Shown piece by piece: positions 1-11,593 of a stretch of DNA of 64,000 bases; positions within the stretch are counted from its first letter, which is position 1; each line of letters begins with the position of its first letter. The DNA is from Amoebidium appalachense (Eukaryota > Ichthyosporea). The notes beneath the pieces are model-generated. The model was not told the DNA's origin and searched no databases. It was given only the letters and a program-made list of their open reading frames with translations. The DNA lies in the NCBI GenBank assembly GCA_963693365.1, contig CAVNZM010000001.1:21452001-21516000 (forward strand). Direction: 5' to 3'. The position numbers and the translations under genes were made by a program.

Positions 1-3000
1 TGCCTTCCGGTCCACGTCTCGTTCCCCCAGTCGTTCCCGTTTCTCGGGTTCCCGTCGTTCTGATTCCCCGGCTCGTTCTAACACCCCGTCCGTGAAAGAA
101 TGCTCCTACTGCCACGAGCCTGATCACACGATCATCGATTGCCCTGAGCCGAAATGCCGTATGTCCAGACACAACCGTTCCCGTCAAGGCAGTGAGAAAT
201 CTGTCTCCTTTGCTTTCTCGGCATACAATGCTAGCTCCGTCCCCGTGTCCTCCGACCCTGCCTGGGATTCCGGGTGCAACATGACTGTCTGCCCCACCCG
301 TGAGTTCTTCCATGACCTCACTCCCCTTCCGACACCGACTCCCGTTGCTGCCTTCAATGGCACCCCCGTCTTGGCCACTCACACCGGCCATATCGTCCTC
401 AACACCACCACCGACCATGGCACTGCCACCCTTACCATTGAAGCCTACTACACCCCGTCTGGCCAAGCCTTCCTCATTTCAACATCCCAAGCTGCTGCCG
501 AATACATCAAGGGTGATTTGAACGATGCCTCCACTCCGTCATTCCTCTTCGACCGTCTCACCGGCCGTCACCTCGTCAACCTCCGTCTACACAACGGTCT
601 GTATTACTTCAAGGACTACACCATTCAACCACCCACTCGTCCTGTGGCTCTGGCTGCCACTACCAGTGTTAACCCATCCATCTGGCACCATCGTCTGGGG
701 CACCGTGCTATGACCAGCATCAAGGACATGGTCAAACACGACCTTGTTATTGGTCTCCCCTCCTCTGTCCTCGACTGTGATGTTCCTGATTGTCATGGCT
801 GCATTATGGGTAAAACCACCAAGGCTCCGTTCAAGGGTGACCGTCCTCACTCCAACATCCCCGGTCATGAATGGCATTGGGATTTTTTGAGCCTACCACA
901 ACATCGTACGGAGGTTCCAAGGTTGCTCTCGTCACTGTCTGCCGTGCCTCTGGACTCGTCAAGATCTACCCGATGGCCGACCGTACCACCACCCTGGACA
1001 TTCTCACAGCTCACACCAACCTCGTTGCCACCCATGCCCCCTCCAAAGTTGGTGTTTACCACTTCGACTCCGGCTCTGAGTTCACCTCCAAGGATACCCG
1101 TGCCTTTTGCCTCTCCCAGGGCATCAAGGCCAGCTATGCTCCGGTGGACTGCCCTCAACTGAACGGCTATGTTGAACGACATATGCGGTTCCTCCAAGAG
1201 ATTGTCCGTTGCCTCCTCCATCAAGTCCAAGATCAGTCTCTGTCTCCCAAACTGTGGGCTGAGGCCCTCCAACACGCCGCCTACATCATCAACGTCACCC
1301 CGTCCACGATTGCCAATGGTCGTACACCATTCGAGGTTTTCTACGGTGTCAAGCCCGACATCTCCGAGCTCAAAGTGTTCGGTTGCCCTGCCTACACTCA
1401 CGTGCCAGCCTCTAAACGGAACAAGCTGGCCCCCACCGTCAAACTCGGCATGTATATCGGCTATGATCTTCAATCACACTGCCACCGGATCTTCAATGCC
1501 ACCACCCATCGTGTCGGCCTCTTCCGTGATGTGATTTTCGACGAATCAGCTTATCTCCCGTCCGACATTCCATCAACCCTTCCGACCCCCGACACCACTG
1601 CTACCTCGACCACCCCACCCCCCACGGTTGACACTGCAGATGATGTTTGTCTGGTGTACTCTGGCCCCCCTCCTGCCATCGTCGTTCCCCCGACACCCCC
1701 CCCCCACCGGCCCCCCTGCCCCCGTGCCCGTCCAGCCTGCCGACCCTCATCCTGCCCCTGGCAACGTCACACCCATCCGACCCGGCTCCCCCGACAACTT
1801 CCACTCGGCCCCGTCCAGCCCGGAGGTTGCCCCCCCTGCACTTCCGAACTTCCAAGTTCCCCCCCACCGTCTCCACCTCCCCCGGTTCCTGCACCCCGTC
1901 GTTCTGCCCGTCTACAGGGCAAGGTTAGACTTCAAGCAACCACCACCCTCCCAGTCCCCCCCGGTCCCCCCATCAACATCGACCAACTACCCAAACTTGT
2001 CCGTCAACTGTGTTCCGGACCCAATGGTGACCAGGTCAAGTCCGCCCTGACTGCTGAGTATCAGGCCTTCGTCGACAAAGACATCTTTGAACTTGTTGAC
2101 CCTCCCCCTGGTGCTAACATCGTCGGCTTCAAGTGGATTGTCTCCGAGAAAACTCTCAACTCGGCTGGTGACACCAAGATCAAGGCACGTGGTGTTGCTC
2201 AAGGCTTCAGTCAGCAATACGGTGTTGACTATGAGTTGATTGAGAGCCCTGTCATCCGTCCGGCTGCTCTCCGTGCCATCCTAGCTCTGGCCGTTGTTGA
2301 AGGTCATGACATCCATCAACTCGACGTGTCTACGGCCTTTCTCAACAGCCCACTCACCGAGACCATCTACATGAAACAACCCCCGGGATTCATCACCATG
2401 GCCACACTTGGCAAGGTCTGGAGACTCAAGAAAGCCCTGTACGGCCTCAAGCAAGCCTCCAAGGCTTGGTACGACTTCCTCGACGGCATTCTTCTTGCCC
2501 ATGGCCTGACCCGTACTAAGACCGACCCGTGCATCTACCTCCGGTTCTTCCCCAACAACTTTGTGGTTCGGGCTGGTAACTACGTCGACGACTCCACCAT
2601 CACCAACACCCGGGGTTCTACTGCTGCCAGTGACCTGGCTGCCCACATCAGCAAGATGGCCAGCTGTCGTATGAGTCCATTTGACCGTATGCTCGGTGTT
2701 GATTTTAATCACTCTGATCCCCATCACCTCCACATGCACCAGAGGTCTTACATCATGGATATCATCCACGACTTCAAGCTCACCGATGCCAATTCCAAGT
2801 CTACCCCCATCCCTGCAGGCACCACCGTCTCCCTGGCTGACTCCCCCCCCAACCGTTCACCGTGCCCTACCGTGAGTTACTCGGCCGTCTCCTCTGGGTG
2901 GCACGGTGCACACGTCCCGACATTGCCTATGCCATCGGCTTCCTTGGTCGGTTCAGCACCAACCCCGGCAAGACTCACTGGGACCTTCTCCGTCGTGTGG

Positions 3001-3542
3001 CCCGGTACCTGCTCGGCACCATTGACCTTGGCATTGACTACAAGTACTCGGCCACCCAGTCCCCCATACTCGCATGCTACACGGATGCTGACTTTGCTGG
3101 TTGTGCCGACAGCAAGAAGTCTACCACCGGCTACATTATCGAGTTTGCTGGTATGCCCATCATCTGGTACTCCAAGCTCCAGCCCATCACGGCCACCAGC
3201 ACCACTGAAGCTGAGCTGATTGCTCTCAATGCTGGTACCCAAGAAGTTGTTTGGGTCCGTGACCTCTTCAAGGAACTCGGCTGTCCCATGCTTACTCCGA
3301 CTCCGGTGTACTGTGACAACCAGTCGACCATTGCCATCGTCAACTCCACCGGCATCAAGCACCGTACCAAACACATTGCCGTCCGGTATCACAACACCAA
3401 GGACTACATTGCCAGTGGGGACGTGGTTGTCCACTACGTCGAGTCAGCTCACAACTTGGCCGACATCCTCACCAAACCCCTCCCTGGCCCGAGTCACGTC
3501 ACCCATCGTGCCCGACTTTGTGTGCCGGACATTGTCGATTGA
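1..3542 (+). pseudogene. copia gag-pol polyprotein, frameshifted 3' part
   Basis: Visible motifs in order: zinc knuckle CSYCHEPDHTIIDC (about nt 98-140), protease WDSGC (about 268), GAG-pre-integrase WHHRLGH (about 682) with a CxxC-type pair, integrase acidic residues in HWD (about 880), FDSGSEF (about 1066) and NGYVERH (about 1162), reverse transcriptase YVDDS (about 2581), RNase H TDADFAG (about 3080). The frame is broken at least twice: a T run near 882 has six T where the right copy has seven, and the C run near 2846-2853 shifts the frame before MPYRELLGRLLW. Between about 1690 and 1860 a proline-rich linker also appears to leave and re-enter frame. All breaks lie in homopolymers, so real decay and sequence error cannot be separated here. 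As written the copy cannot make an intact polyprotein. Confidence 0.9.
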
Positions 3543-3933
3543 CCAGACCTACTTCAAGAGTGATTTTCTAATGTTTACTACTTACTTTATTATGATCATT
3601 ATTTCATATGTATTGCCTTTGTGGGTATGCCCACTTAGGGTTTATATATAAGGTTTGACCTGTACCGCGACTCTACTCTATCTTTCACTGGTTTCACACC
3701 CAGTTAATCAAACCCCGACTATACACGGTATATATATTCGTTGTTTTTGCCCCGGTTCCTTCCCCCCCTTCCCCCCCCCCCTCCCCCCCCCCTTCCCCCC
3801 CCCCTCCCCCCCCCCCCCCGGGAAAAGTCCACACTTTAATTTTTTTTTTTTTTTCCGTTTCTGTTCTCAAGTGGGGAGATTCACTAGTTCAGTGGGGAAT
3901 GATAACACAAACTTCAAAGTCTTAAGTGGGGAT
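3543..3933 (+). other. copia 3' untranslated segment with C and T tracts and a polypurine tract
   Basis: Between the pol stop and the 3' LTR there is no gene. It holds a pyrimidine-rich stretch of C runs (about 3763-3820), a T run (about 3840-3854), and three copies of a short AGTGGGGA motif. The last copy, just before the LTR, is the likely polypurine tract that primes plus-strand synthesis. This is an inference from position and purine content. Confidence 0.6.
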
Positions 3934-4785
3934 TTTAATACGTAGTATTACATATTGTAAGATCTTCTCAGTTCGTGTTATGTTTTCATTCATTTACTTA
4001 ATGAAAAAGATCTTTATATGACATCGATCTCAGTGTATTTGAGTACTTGTAATCGTTTGTTCGGCTATTTAGATACGAACCTGAAAGGTCAGTCTAAGTG
4101 AGGAGAAAGTTATGTTATTTATGTTCTTCGGTTTAATTTTTTCATTTTTTTTCTGTCCTGCTTTCTTTTCTTTTTCCTCTTTCTTCTTCTTTCTTTTCTC
4201 TTTCTTTCTTCTCTTGTTTCCTTTCATTTAATTATATTTCTCTCTCACTAATATACGTTGAGTAGATTTATATTACTCGTTATGTTTTGATTGGTAGAAA
4301 AACACTTAGGTTACACTTTAGCTTGTCAGGTATGATTCATAGCTTAGTCAACCACTTTTGTTTTGTGTGTTGCCGTACTATATCCAATCAGTGGACTTAG
4401 TCAGAAAATGTCTGAGTCTTTGTAGCCGATGATAGGTTAGAAACATCACCTCTTTCCTCGTTACTCTTCACCTCTTTTCTTTCTTATAGCTGTGACCTAT
4501 GGTGTGTGTTCCCGCGTCTCCGGATCTATCCGGGAAATAATCAGTTAATTTGATTGTTATTTTAGAATAGATTGATTTCGACTGGTGGAAATCATGTATG
4601 ATTAACTTAAGGATTAGGTTTTTTAGCGATCAAAATAAATTGAGTTCAGTCGTGTCTAAACATTGATGTCTGTTGTGTACACTGCTCCGATCGTTTCCGT
4701 GTTTTGTTGTTGTGTGTGTCTGTGGTGTTTTTACCTTGCACCACTGTGTCTCTGCTTACTTCCCAAATACTTATACAATTTAACA
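3934..4785 (+). repeat. 3' LTR of left copia element
   Basis: About 852 bp matching the right-hand 5' LTR (61074-62005, about 932 bp) along its length. The left copy carries many small deletions, for example a block after the AAAAAGAT near 4010 and around 4090-4150. It ends in CA at the same point as the right copy. Its first bases read TTTAATACG where the right copy reads TGTAATACG, so the terminal TG is mutated. The difference in length and sequence means this element is not very young. Confidence 0.85.
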
Positions 4786-5162
4786 GGTTCTGCACCTCCA
4801 GCCTGGGCCAACTCTCTCTTTCGGTGTATGAATTCTAGGGTTCTTGTTAGAGGGTCTACCTCTTCCTTGTATTCAAATCCCGGAGGAGGGCGCTCATTCT
4901 CGACGGCCTCTGCAAACCGCAGATACCATTCTCGTTGCTCAGGGGAAAGATCTTTTCCAACACCTCCCATGTTCTCTGGGTTGAGCTGTTCCCGCCATTG
5001 GGAGACGGGCTGGGTCTGTTTTGCAGCTGTACCGTCCTCGAATCGAATATGAAGCCGTGGTGGGCGGGCGTCGGCTGGAATGACCTCCTTGAAAGCCCAC
5101 ATAATATCATCCATGGGAGACCACTCCGGGTCAGTGCAATATCTCTTCCACCGGATTCCTAC

Positions 5163-5189
5163 CTGTGATTTTTTTTTTCGGGAGGAGAA

Positions 5190-5221
<32 letters not shown>

Positions 5222-5308
5222 GTCTTTGGGGAGGGGTTTGTGGAGGGGGTTGTGGGGTTGTGTTGGGAGGAGTGTGTGTGTGTGTGTGGTGGTGGTGGTG
5301 GTGGTGGT

Positions 5309-5339
<31 letters not shown>

Positions 5340-5769
5340 AGAAGTCAGACATAGTGACTACGAACTGTGGGAACATTTGTGTGGCTGTTTGGCCTTAAAC
5401 GTTATGGGCGAGTTCGGTTTCAGCCAACCCCAAAACAACTTAGATATTCAAGAAAGGGAAGGGGGTCTGCCGATATCATGTGGGCCGTAAAGACATACTT
5501 TGTCTGTTACAGTACATAACGTCCATGTGCAAGTACGTCTCGCGTGTAGGTATCTCAATTTCGGGTGTGTTTCTGGGTGGGCTGGGTGGGTCGGTTGGTG
5601 GGACGGTGGGTTGTTTGGTGTGGCTGGATATGTTTTTTTTTTATTTTTTTATTTTAAATTTTTTTTTGGAAATTAGTTTTTCTTTTCAATTTATTCTTTC
5701 ATTCCCCAAAAATGCTGATATCCTGTTGGCCGTAAAAACGAACACTTAAATCCTTTTTTTTTTTTTTTG

Positions 5770-5824
<55 letters not shown>

Positions 5825-5836
5825 GGGGGGTCCTAC
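5163..5836 (-). repeat. intron 5 of the DUF7869-like gene, packed with G/C homopolymers
   Basis: This intron contains three long G tracts on the plus strand (about 5190-5221, 5309-5338, and 52 pure G at 5772-5823), plus GGT and GT repeats near 5270-5309. In the sense direction the donor GTAGGA is followed directly by the C tract. There is no coding potential apart from low-complexity Pro, Gly or Val frames. Confidence 0.75.
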
Positions 5837-6088
5837 ACGCTGGGCATTGAATTCCGGGTGATGGTGGTGGGCAATCTCGAACGCATGACACTGCGTGAGT
5901 TGGTGTAGCCCGTACATGTATGGCGTAAAAAACGACTTGAAGTCCCACATGTCCGTAACCACATGCACGCGGTGCTTCTCTCCATTTGCTGTCTGTTCGA
6001 TGCACACTCGGGCTATTTCCAACAGCTGGTCCCATGTAGCAATATGCTGTCTCAGAAGAAGTCGCCAGAACACGGAAAACTTCTGGTC

Positions 6089-6399
6089 CTGTGATGGGGA
6101 GAGGGGTGTATGTGCGTGTATGTGGGGGGGGGGGGGGGGGGGGAGTAGGGGATGGGGGGGAGACGGGAGGGGCGTAAATTAACATTATGTTGGCTAATGT
6201 GTAAGTAATACAAAGAATCCATAAAGTTTTACGTTTTGCATCATGTAACCTTTACTTCGTTAATCATTTCCTGAACATGTGGTTACAGTGTGTATCAGAA
6301 GAAAGGTGGGAGGGTAGGGAGTGCTTGATAGAGGGGGAGGGGGGGGGGGGGGGGGGGGAGGGGGGGGGGGGGAGGGGGGGGGGAGGGGGAGGGGAGGAC
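6089..6399 (-). repeat. intron 4 of the DUF7869-like gene with C-rich tract at the donor
   Basis: G-rich on the plus strand at 6123-6144 and 6330-6397. In the sense direction the donor is GTCCTCCCC followed by about 60 nt of C interrupted by single T. The middle (6180-6300) is AT-rich and unremarkable. Confidence 0.7.
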
Positions 6400-6635
6400 C
6401 TGTAGGCCGTGTGTATGCCCGACAATCATGTTGCACACGATGATCTTTTTGAACAACCCACGTTCGACCATATATGCCAGAAAGCAGTAAACGTATTGGT
6501 TCTTACTTTCGCCGGCTGAGTTGTCGTGGGAGCATATGAGGGTGCCTGTCCCGTCCAACTTGATATTGTCCCGGTCGTAGAACAGGGTCTCTGCCAGTGC
6601 ATTGATTGCACAATTTGCACCCTTTCCGTAGAGGC

Positions 6636-7262
6636 CTGTGTGGGATGGGCATCGTAGTTAAACGTGGTGCCTAGCAACCTTGAAGGACAATATCCCTCCC
6701 TCCTCCCCCTCATTCTACCATTCTCCACCCCCACTCCCCCCCCCACACACACACTTATCCCCTCACCCCCCCACTCCCAAACCCCCTCCCCCCCCCCCCC
6801 TCTTCCCCTCCCTCCCTCCCCCTCCTCCCTCCCCTCCCCCCCGGCCTGAAAATAAATAAATAAATATATATATAATAATAAAAAGAAAGGGTGGGGTAGA
6901 ATAAGAATAAGTTGCAAAGGTAAAATGAACAAAGGGTATACCAGAGAAAAATCTTCCATATCAGTATTATCACTTGGAACATTCGAAGTAGTCGAAATTG
7001 TTTGTGATCACATGTATGAGTGTGTGCGTATATGTTGCGTAGGCTTGTGTGTGAGTGTGATAGTGTGTGTGTGTTGGTTTGAATATTAATGGCTGGTATT
7101 AAGCAAGGGTATGGCTCGAGATGAATCACGGTCACTGTACAAGTGTTACTTGTTCTATATATTTAAATGTTGGATGCTGGAGTGGTGGAGCCGGCGTGTA
7201 CAATAGCGTCTGTGGGGTTGCGTGGGATGGGTACTTGTTTGTTTTGTGTGTGGGGTTTTTTT

Positions 7263-7313
<51 letters not shown>

Positions 7314-7337
7314 GGGGGGGGGGGGGGGGGGGGGAAC
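6636..7337 (-). repeat. intron 3 of the DUF7869-like gene with C tract at the donor
   Basis: The sense donor GTT is followed at once by two long C runs separated by one A (plus-strand G at 7273-7312 and 7314-7334), then an A tract. Further along are a C/T-rich block (plus 6700-6842) and short AT and GT repeats. No exon was recognised inside. Confidence 0.75.
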
Positions 7338-7552
7338 CTGCATCCATGTAGAAACAAGAAGTGCGGCCATAGAGCGTGCATCCCATGTTGATAGGTCCCA
7401 GTAGTCCTTGGATGCGCACTTCCTTGTCCGATGACACACGGGACGGGACCACCACCTTCTTCTTGTCTTGTGCATCGCACTCGATCATCATCACCTCAGT
7501 AGGGTTGATGAGGGCCCTGCGGATGCAACTGGTATAGTGTGCACGGGCAGCC

Positions 7553-7824
7553 CTGTGCTGACAGACGCAAACGGTGAGACGGGGTGTGGACTCGCCAGCA
7601 CCTTACTGTTTGTGGTTGCATGGGCATTAGGGTGCGACGAGCCTTCAAGCAAGTATCCAAAAACAGGGATTTCAGTGCAAACTTCTCTGGCATATTCGCA
7701 TGAGCCACATGGTTTTCAAGCCAGTACCATTCAGATAGCACCCTTCCCAACCCCAACTCTGAAGTTGTTCTTTGTTAAGGGTGACTTTGGTGGGTGGGTG
7801 GGTGCGGAGGTGAGTGGGAGGGGG

Positions 7825-7860
<36 letters not shown>

Positions 7861-7995
7861 AAGAGCTACGTGAGGAAGGGATTAGGTTAGGGATCATCGG
7901 TGTGTACTTACAGTTATGTAATTTTTCAATAACGCCTTAACTGAGCCTTGATTTTTTTTTGTGAGCAGGGATAAATGGTGGTGTGTGTGTGTGTG

Positions 7996-8033
<38 letters not shown>

Positions 8034-8115
8034 TGCGTGTGATAAGAAATGGATGGATGAAGGGGATTGGGGGGAGGAGGGGGGGGGGGGAGGGGAGGGG
8101 GGGGGGGGGGGCGAC
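7553..8115 (-). repeat. intron 2 of the DUF7869-like gene with C tract at the donor
   Basis: The sense donor GTCG is followed by C runs (plus-strand G about 8078-8111), and further C tracts lie at plus 7999-8031 and 7826-7859. An open stretch at about 7590-7750 (minus) looks protein-like, but the flanking exons join in phase without it and it does not fit the family, so I leave it as intron. Confidence 0.65.
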
Positions 8116-8419
8116 CTTTGTTGCTCTCTGTGGTACTGCATTTTCTCTTGCAGCGTTGACCGGTTCTCCAGTGACAGCCGTTTTCTCGCACGCACTCGGA
8201 TAGCCATACAGTCACCACACTCGCTAGTTATGGAACGATTTGGAAACGTAAAGCATTGCAGTCTGAGGTCGGACGCCAGTGTTTGGTAAAAGAATGCCTC
8301 CGACACTACCGGCTGGTCTGGGCCGCATCGCCGGTATATGCAGTAGTCGACGAAGATTGTTCTTCTTGTGAAACCTGGGGTAAAAACATTTGTCAGGAAA
8401 AGTTCGCTGTGTACATCAA

Positions 8420-8588
8420 CTAACTCGCTTTCAGCAGGGGAGCACGTCATATTCCACCCCCCCCCTCTTACGCGCACACATGCACTTCCACACACACACC
8501 AAACATTCCCGTATGTTCCCCTTGAAGAACATGGCGTAGCAATTTATGGTAAGGGTGGGGTTAAGGCAAGGGGATATGGGGGAGTGAA

Positions 8589-8632
<44 letters not shown>

Positions 8633-8637
8633 CTTAC
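8420..8637 (-). repeat. intron 1 of the DUF7869-like gene with 44-nt C tract after the donor
   Basis: The sense donor is GTAAG followed immediately by 44 C (plus-strand G 8589-8632). The acceptor TTAG precedes 8419. This is the cleanest example of the donor-proximal C tract in the window. Confidence 0.75.
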
Positions 8638-9217
8638 CGGCTGGGCACACAAATATCCCGTCATGCACCGGGCTGTGCTCGAAGAAAGTAATGAGCTCCT
8701 CATGTAGCCAACCCACCAACATGTCGCGCTCAAGTACATGGTGAGAGGACATGTGTAGACCCCGGCATTCCTTTACTTTCATAATAAACGGTGGATCCTG
8801 AAACCTCGCTAGTCTCCGGAACGTCTGGGGGTTGATGTTAAACAGGGTTGAGACGGCAAATGGGCATCGCAGATGCCCGTGGAATGGGACTCGGTTTTTC
8901 TGGCTCAAACGATCCCCGTGTGTTAGGGCTGTAGCCAGCTCCCACAGTTTTACTCTCCTTTCGGCCAGGCTGTACATTTCATATAAAAGTGATCGTGACT
9001 CCCGAACCTGGTCAATCGAGTACGGGTGCAATTCCAAACATCTGCCCTTTGAGCAACACCTTCGGGTCGATGCGGCCAACTCTATGTTTTCGTTAGAAAG
9101 GGCTGTGTCTCGCCTTTTCGTGCGTGCTGTTTGTGCACCGGGAGGTCGTTTCTGACCCGAGTACTTCCTGGCGGGCTTGAGCACCACCCTTTGCACGTTC
9201 GCTAAACTTAAAGCCAT

Positions 9218-9597
9218 TGTGTTGATTAGGCTATATCATGGTATTCACCCAAGGTCCACTGTGCACTATGTACTACAACACATGTCTGATTGTGGTCTGA
9301 TTGTGGCGCGGTTGTGAGTGTATCCCGCTTTTATATGACATGCATTGTACTGCATGCGCCAATAGGAAATCTCCCTCGTTGGGCGATGGTTTTTCGCTGA
9401 TCAACATGGTTCTTTTATGACGGCGTCTCGCGAGGTTGATATCGAGGGTGAACTTTAAAAGTACGCAAACATTAACGTACAACCTTGATCAGTCGTCATC
9501 TACTGTGTGTACATACGGGGTGCATACTGTATGTCGCATGTACATTACACAAAAATATTGACAGTATGCGCGTGTGATAGTTTGCGTTGTTCAGGGG

Positions 9598-9633
<36 letters not shown>

Positions 9634-10058
9634 GGGGGGGGAGGGGGGGGGGGGGGGGGGGGGGCAGTATGATCTCTACCGCACCACGAAACCAGTTACG
9701 GAACGATCTTGGTTTAGCAGCCTTAGCAAAAATCACCTCAATATCCGGACTCTGGTCGTCCGCGATCGACATCTAAACACGCGTGATCAGGTGTCATCAT
9801 TTAAAGGAATATGGTATGTCCAATAGGAACGCAGCAATATCATACGACATATGATGGTGCTGGCGCACCGAAAATCGGGGTTAGCATATGCCGCACATGT
9901 ACATGGTCGTCGTCAATCGAGTGGCCCGGGGCCGCCACTGTCTTATGACATTAATATGCAGTGAACCGCATATACTTGCGTATGGTCACTCGTGCACATG
10001 CACATAAGCCTTCTGTCCGACGATTGCGTCGTTTCGCCTCAGTGTAAACACACGATAT

Positions 10059-10059
<1 letters not shown>
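9218..10059. other. upstream region of the DUF7869-like gene, no gene seen
   Basis: No supported coding sequence. CCAATAGG-like motifs at about 9358 and 9820 could be CCAAT boxes, and an interrupted G tract lies at 9600-9664. Any promoter for the minus-strand gene should be here, but no specific element can be proved by eye. Confidence 0.4.
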
Positions 10060-10867
<808 letters not shown>

Positions 10868-10915
10868 GACACTGTAGGATTAGACCCTGGAGAGAGCAGG
10901 GGAGGAAGTGTGGGG

Positions 10916-10980
10916 GGGGAACTTGGATCGAAACACAGAATGTGCTCACATGAGTTTACTTTGTATTTTCAATACGGATA
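10916..10980 (+). repeat. 65-bp direct repeat, copy 1
   Basis: About 65 bp beginning GAACTTGGATCGAAACACAG and ending at ATTTTCAATACGG. It recurs at about 11262-11326 with a few substitutions. The pair brackets a LINE fragment and a GT/G-rich stretch. Confidence 0.7.
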
Positions 10981-11107
10981 TGTTGGTTTTATTGAACGGA
11001 AAACGTCTTACGATTCTTTCTCCCCTGGCCTCTTATGGGAAAAGCTTGCTGCACGGGGGGGGTGTACCACCCTGCATTGGTGATTTGTTAGAAGCACTCT
11101 TGTCTCT
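10977..11107 (+). pseudogene. fragment of LINE reverse transcriptase
   Basis: About 130 bp clearly similar to 48690-48825 of the complete LINE, the part encoding FIDWKTAYDS through LLEALLSQ. It has several substitutions, small changes that break the frame, and a lengthened G run (about 11056-11063). Both ends stop abruptly, so this is a short internal fragment and not a 5'-truncated insertion with its own 3' end. Confidence 0.8.
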
Positions 11108-11180
11108 ACAAAACGTGTTACAATGTGCCCCAATTGGGAAACAGTGCCAGTATAGCTTCACTGTCTGACTGGGCCGGGTG

Positions 11181-11181
11181 G

Positions 11182-11228
<47 letters not shown>

Positions 11229-11261
11229 TGGAGGGGAAGGGGGGGGGGGGGGGGGGGGGGG
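11181..11261 (+). repeat. (GT)n microsatellite followed by G tract
   Basis: About 20 GT repeats, then GAATGTGGAGGGGAA and a G run to about 11262. Low complexity only. Confidence 0.9.
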
Positions 11262-11326
11262 GGACTTTGGATCGATCCACAGAATGTGTTCACATGAGTT
11301 TTCTTTTTATTTTCAATACGGGCGTG
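11262..11326 (+). repeat. 65-bp direct repeat, copy 2
   Basis: Second copy of the repeat at 10916-10980, starting GACTTTGGATCGATCCACAG. Downstream to 11463 an open plus-strand stretch ending KQANRYFVLGMQCKSET looks compositionally protein-like, but no gene could be built around it. Confidence 0.65.
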
Positions 11327-11593
11327 AATGGCTTGACGTTGTCCTGCAAATACTTATCACACCTGGCACCCAACACTACAAGTGGGCATCAGCACAGGTT
11401 ACGTTTGTAAAACAGGCCAACCGCTATTTCGTACTGGGAATGCAATGTAAATCCGAAACCTAAGTGACACAAATCGCCCTTCCACAAAGATATGGTGGTA
11501 CGGTGAAAACATAGAGAGCAGGGAGCACACAAGCCATTATAGGGTTTCAGACCATTTCGTGAAGTCCAAAACCAACATCCAACACTAAACGAT

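Larger units (their letters stand above)
1..4785 (+). mobile_element. Ty1/copia LTR retrotransposon, 3' part (left copy)
   Basis: The 3' portion of a copia-type element. Domain order is zinc knuckle, protease, integrase, reverse transcriptase, RNase H, which is the copia order. Base 1 corresponds to about base 62931 of the right-hand copy, and the first kilobase differs from it by only a handful of substitutions and a one-base indel. The element ends in a 3' LTR at about 3934-4785. The host sequence beyond the LTR is the last exon of a minus-strand gene, so this insertion broke that gene. The 5' end lies outside the window, so no target-site duplication can be scored. Confidence 0.93.
4786..9217 (-). 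pseudogene. DUF7869-like transposase-family gene, six exons, 3' end cut by copia
   Basis: Exons on the minus strand: 9217-8638, 8419-8116, 7552-7338, 6635-6400, 6088-5837, 5162-4786. All five junctions use GT-AG sites and keep phase, giving about 650 residues. The product matches my recollection of DUF7869 proteins: a cysteine-bearing N-terminal region (CCSKGRC, about residue 55), ECGDCMA in exon 2, a HY/R-rich segment in exon 3, then the diagnostic core in exon 4 (CSHDNSAGESKNQYV followed by IVGHTHG) and KFSVFWRLLLRQHI at the start of exon 5. The family is widespread, uncharacterised and transposase-like, so a nuclear DNA-related role is inference. The start is an ATG at 9217. Four introns begin with a C tract (sense) within 3-7 nt of the donor and the fifth (4) starts C-rich. 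The last exon runs into the copia LTR after GGAEP, so the native C-terminus is lost. Confidence 0.8.

Noticed and set aside
865-2769. Minus-strand frames of 162-202 codons opposite copia pol
   Set aside because: Antisense shadows of a GC3-rich coding sequence; they disappear with the pol frame.
7590-7756. Extra exon in the DUF7869-like gene (VLSEWYWLENHVAHANMPEK)
   Set aside because: Protein-like, but the flanking exons join in phase without it and it would break the family alignment.
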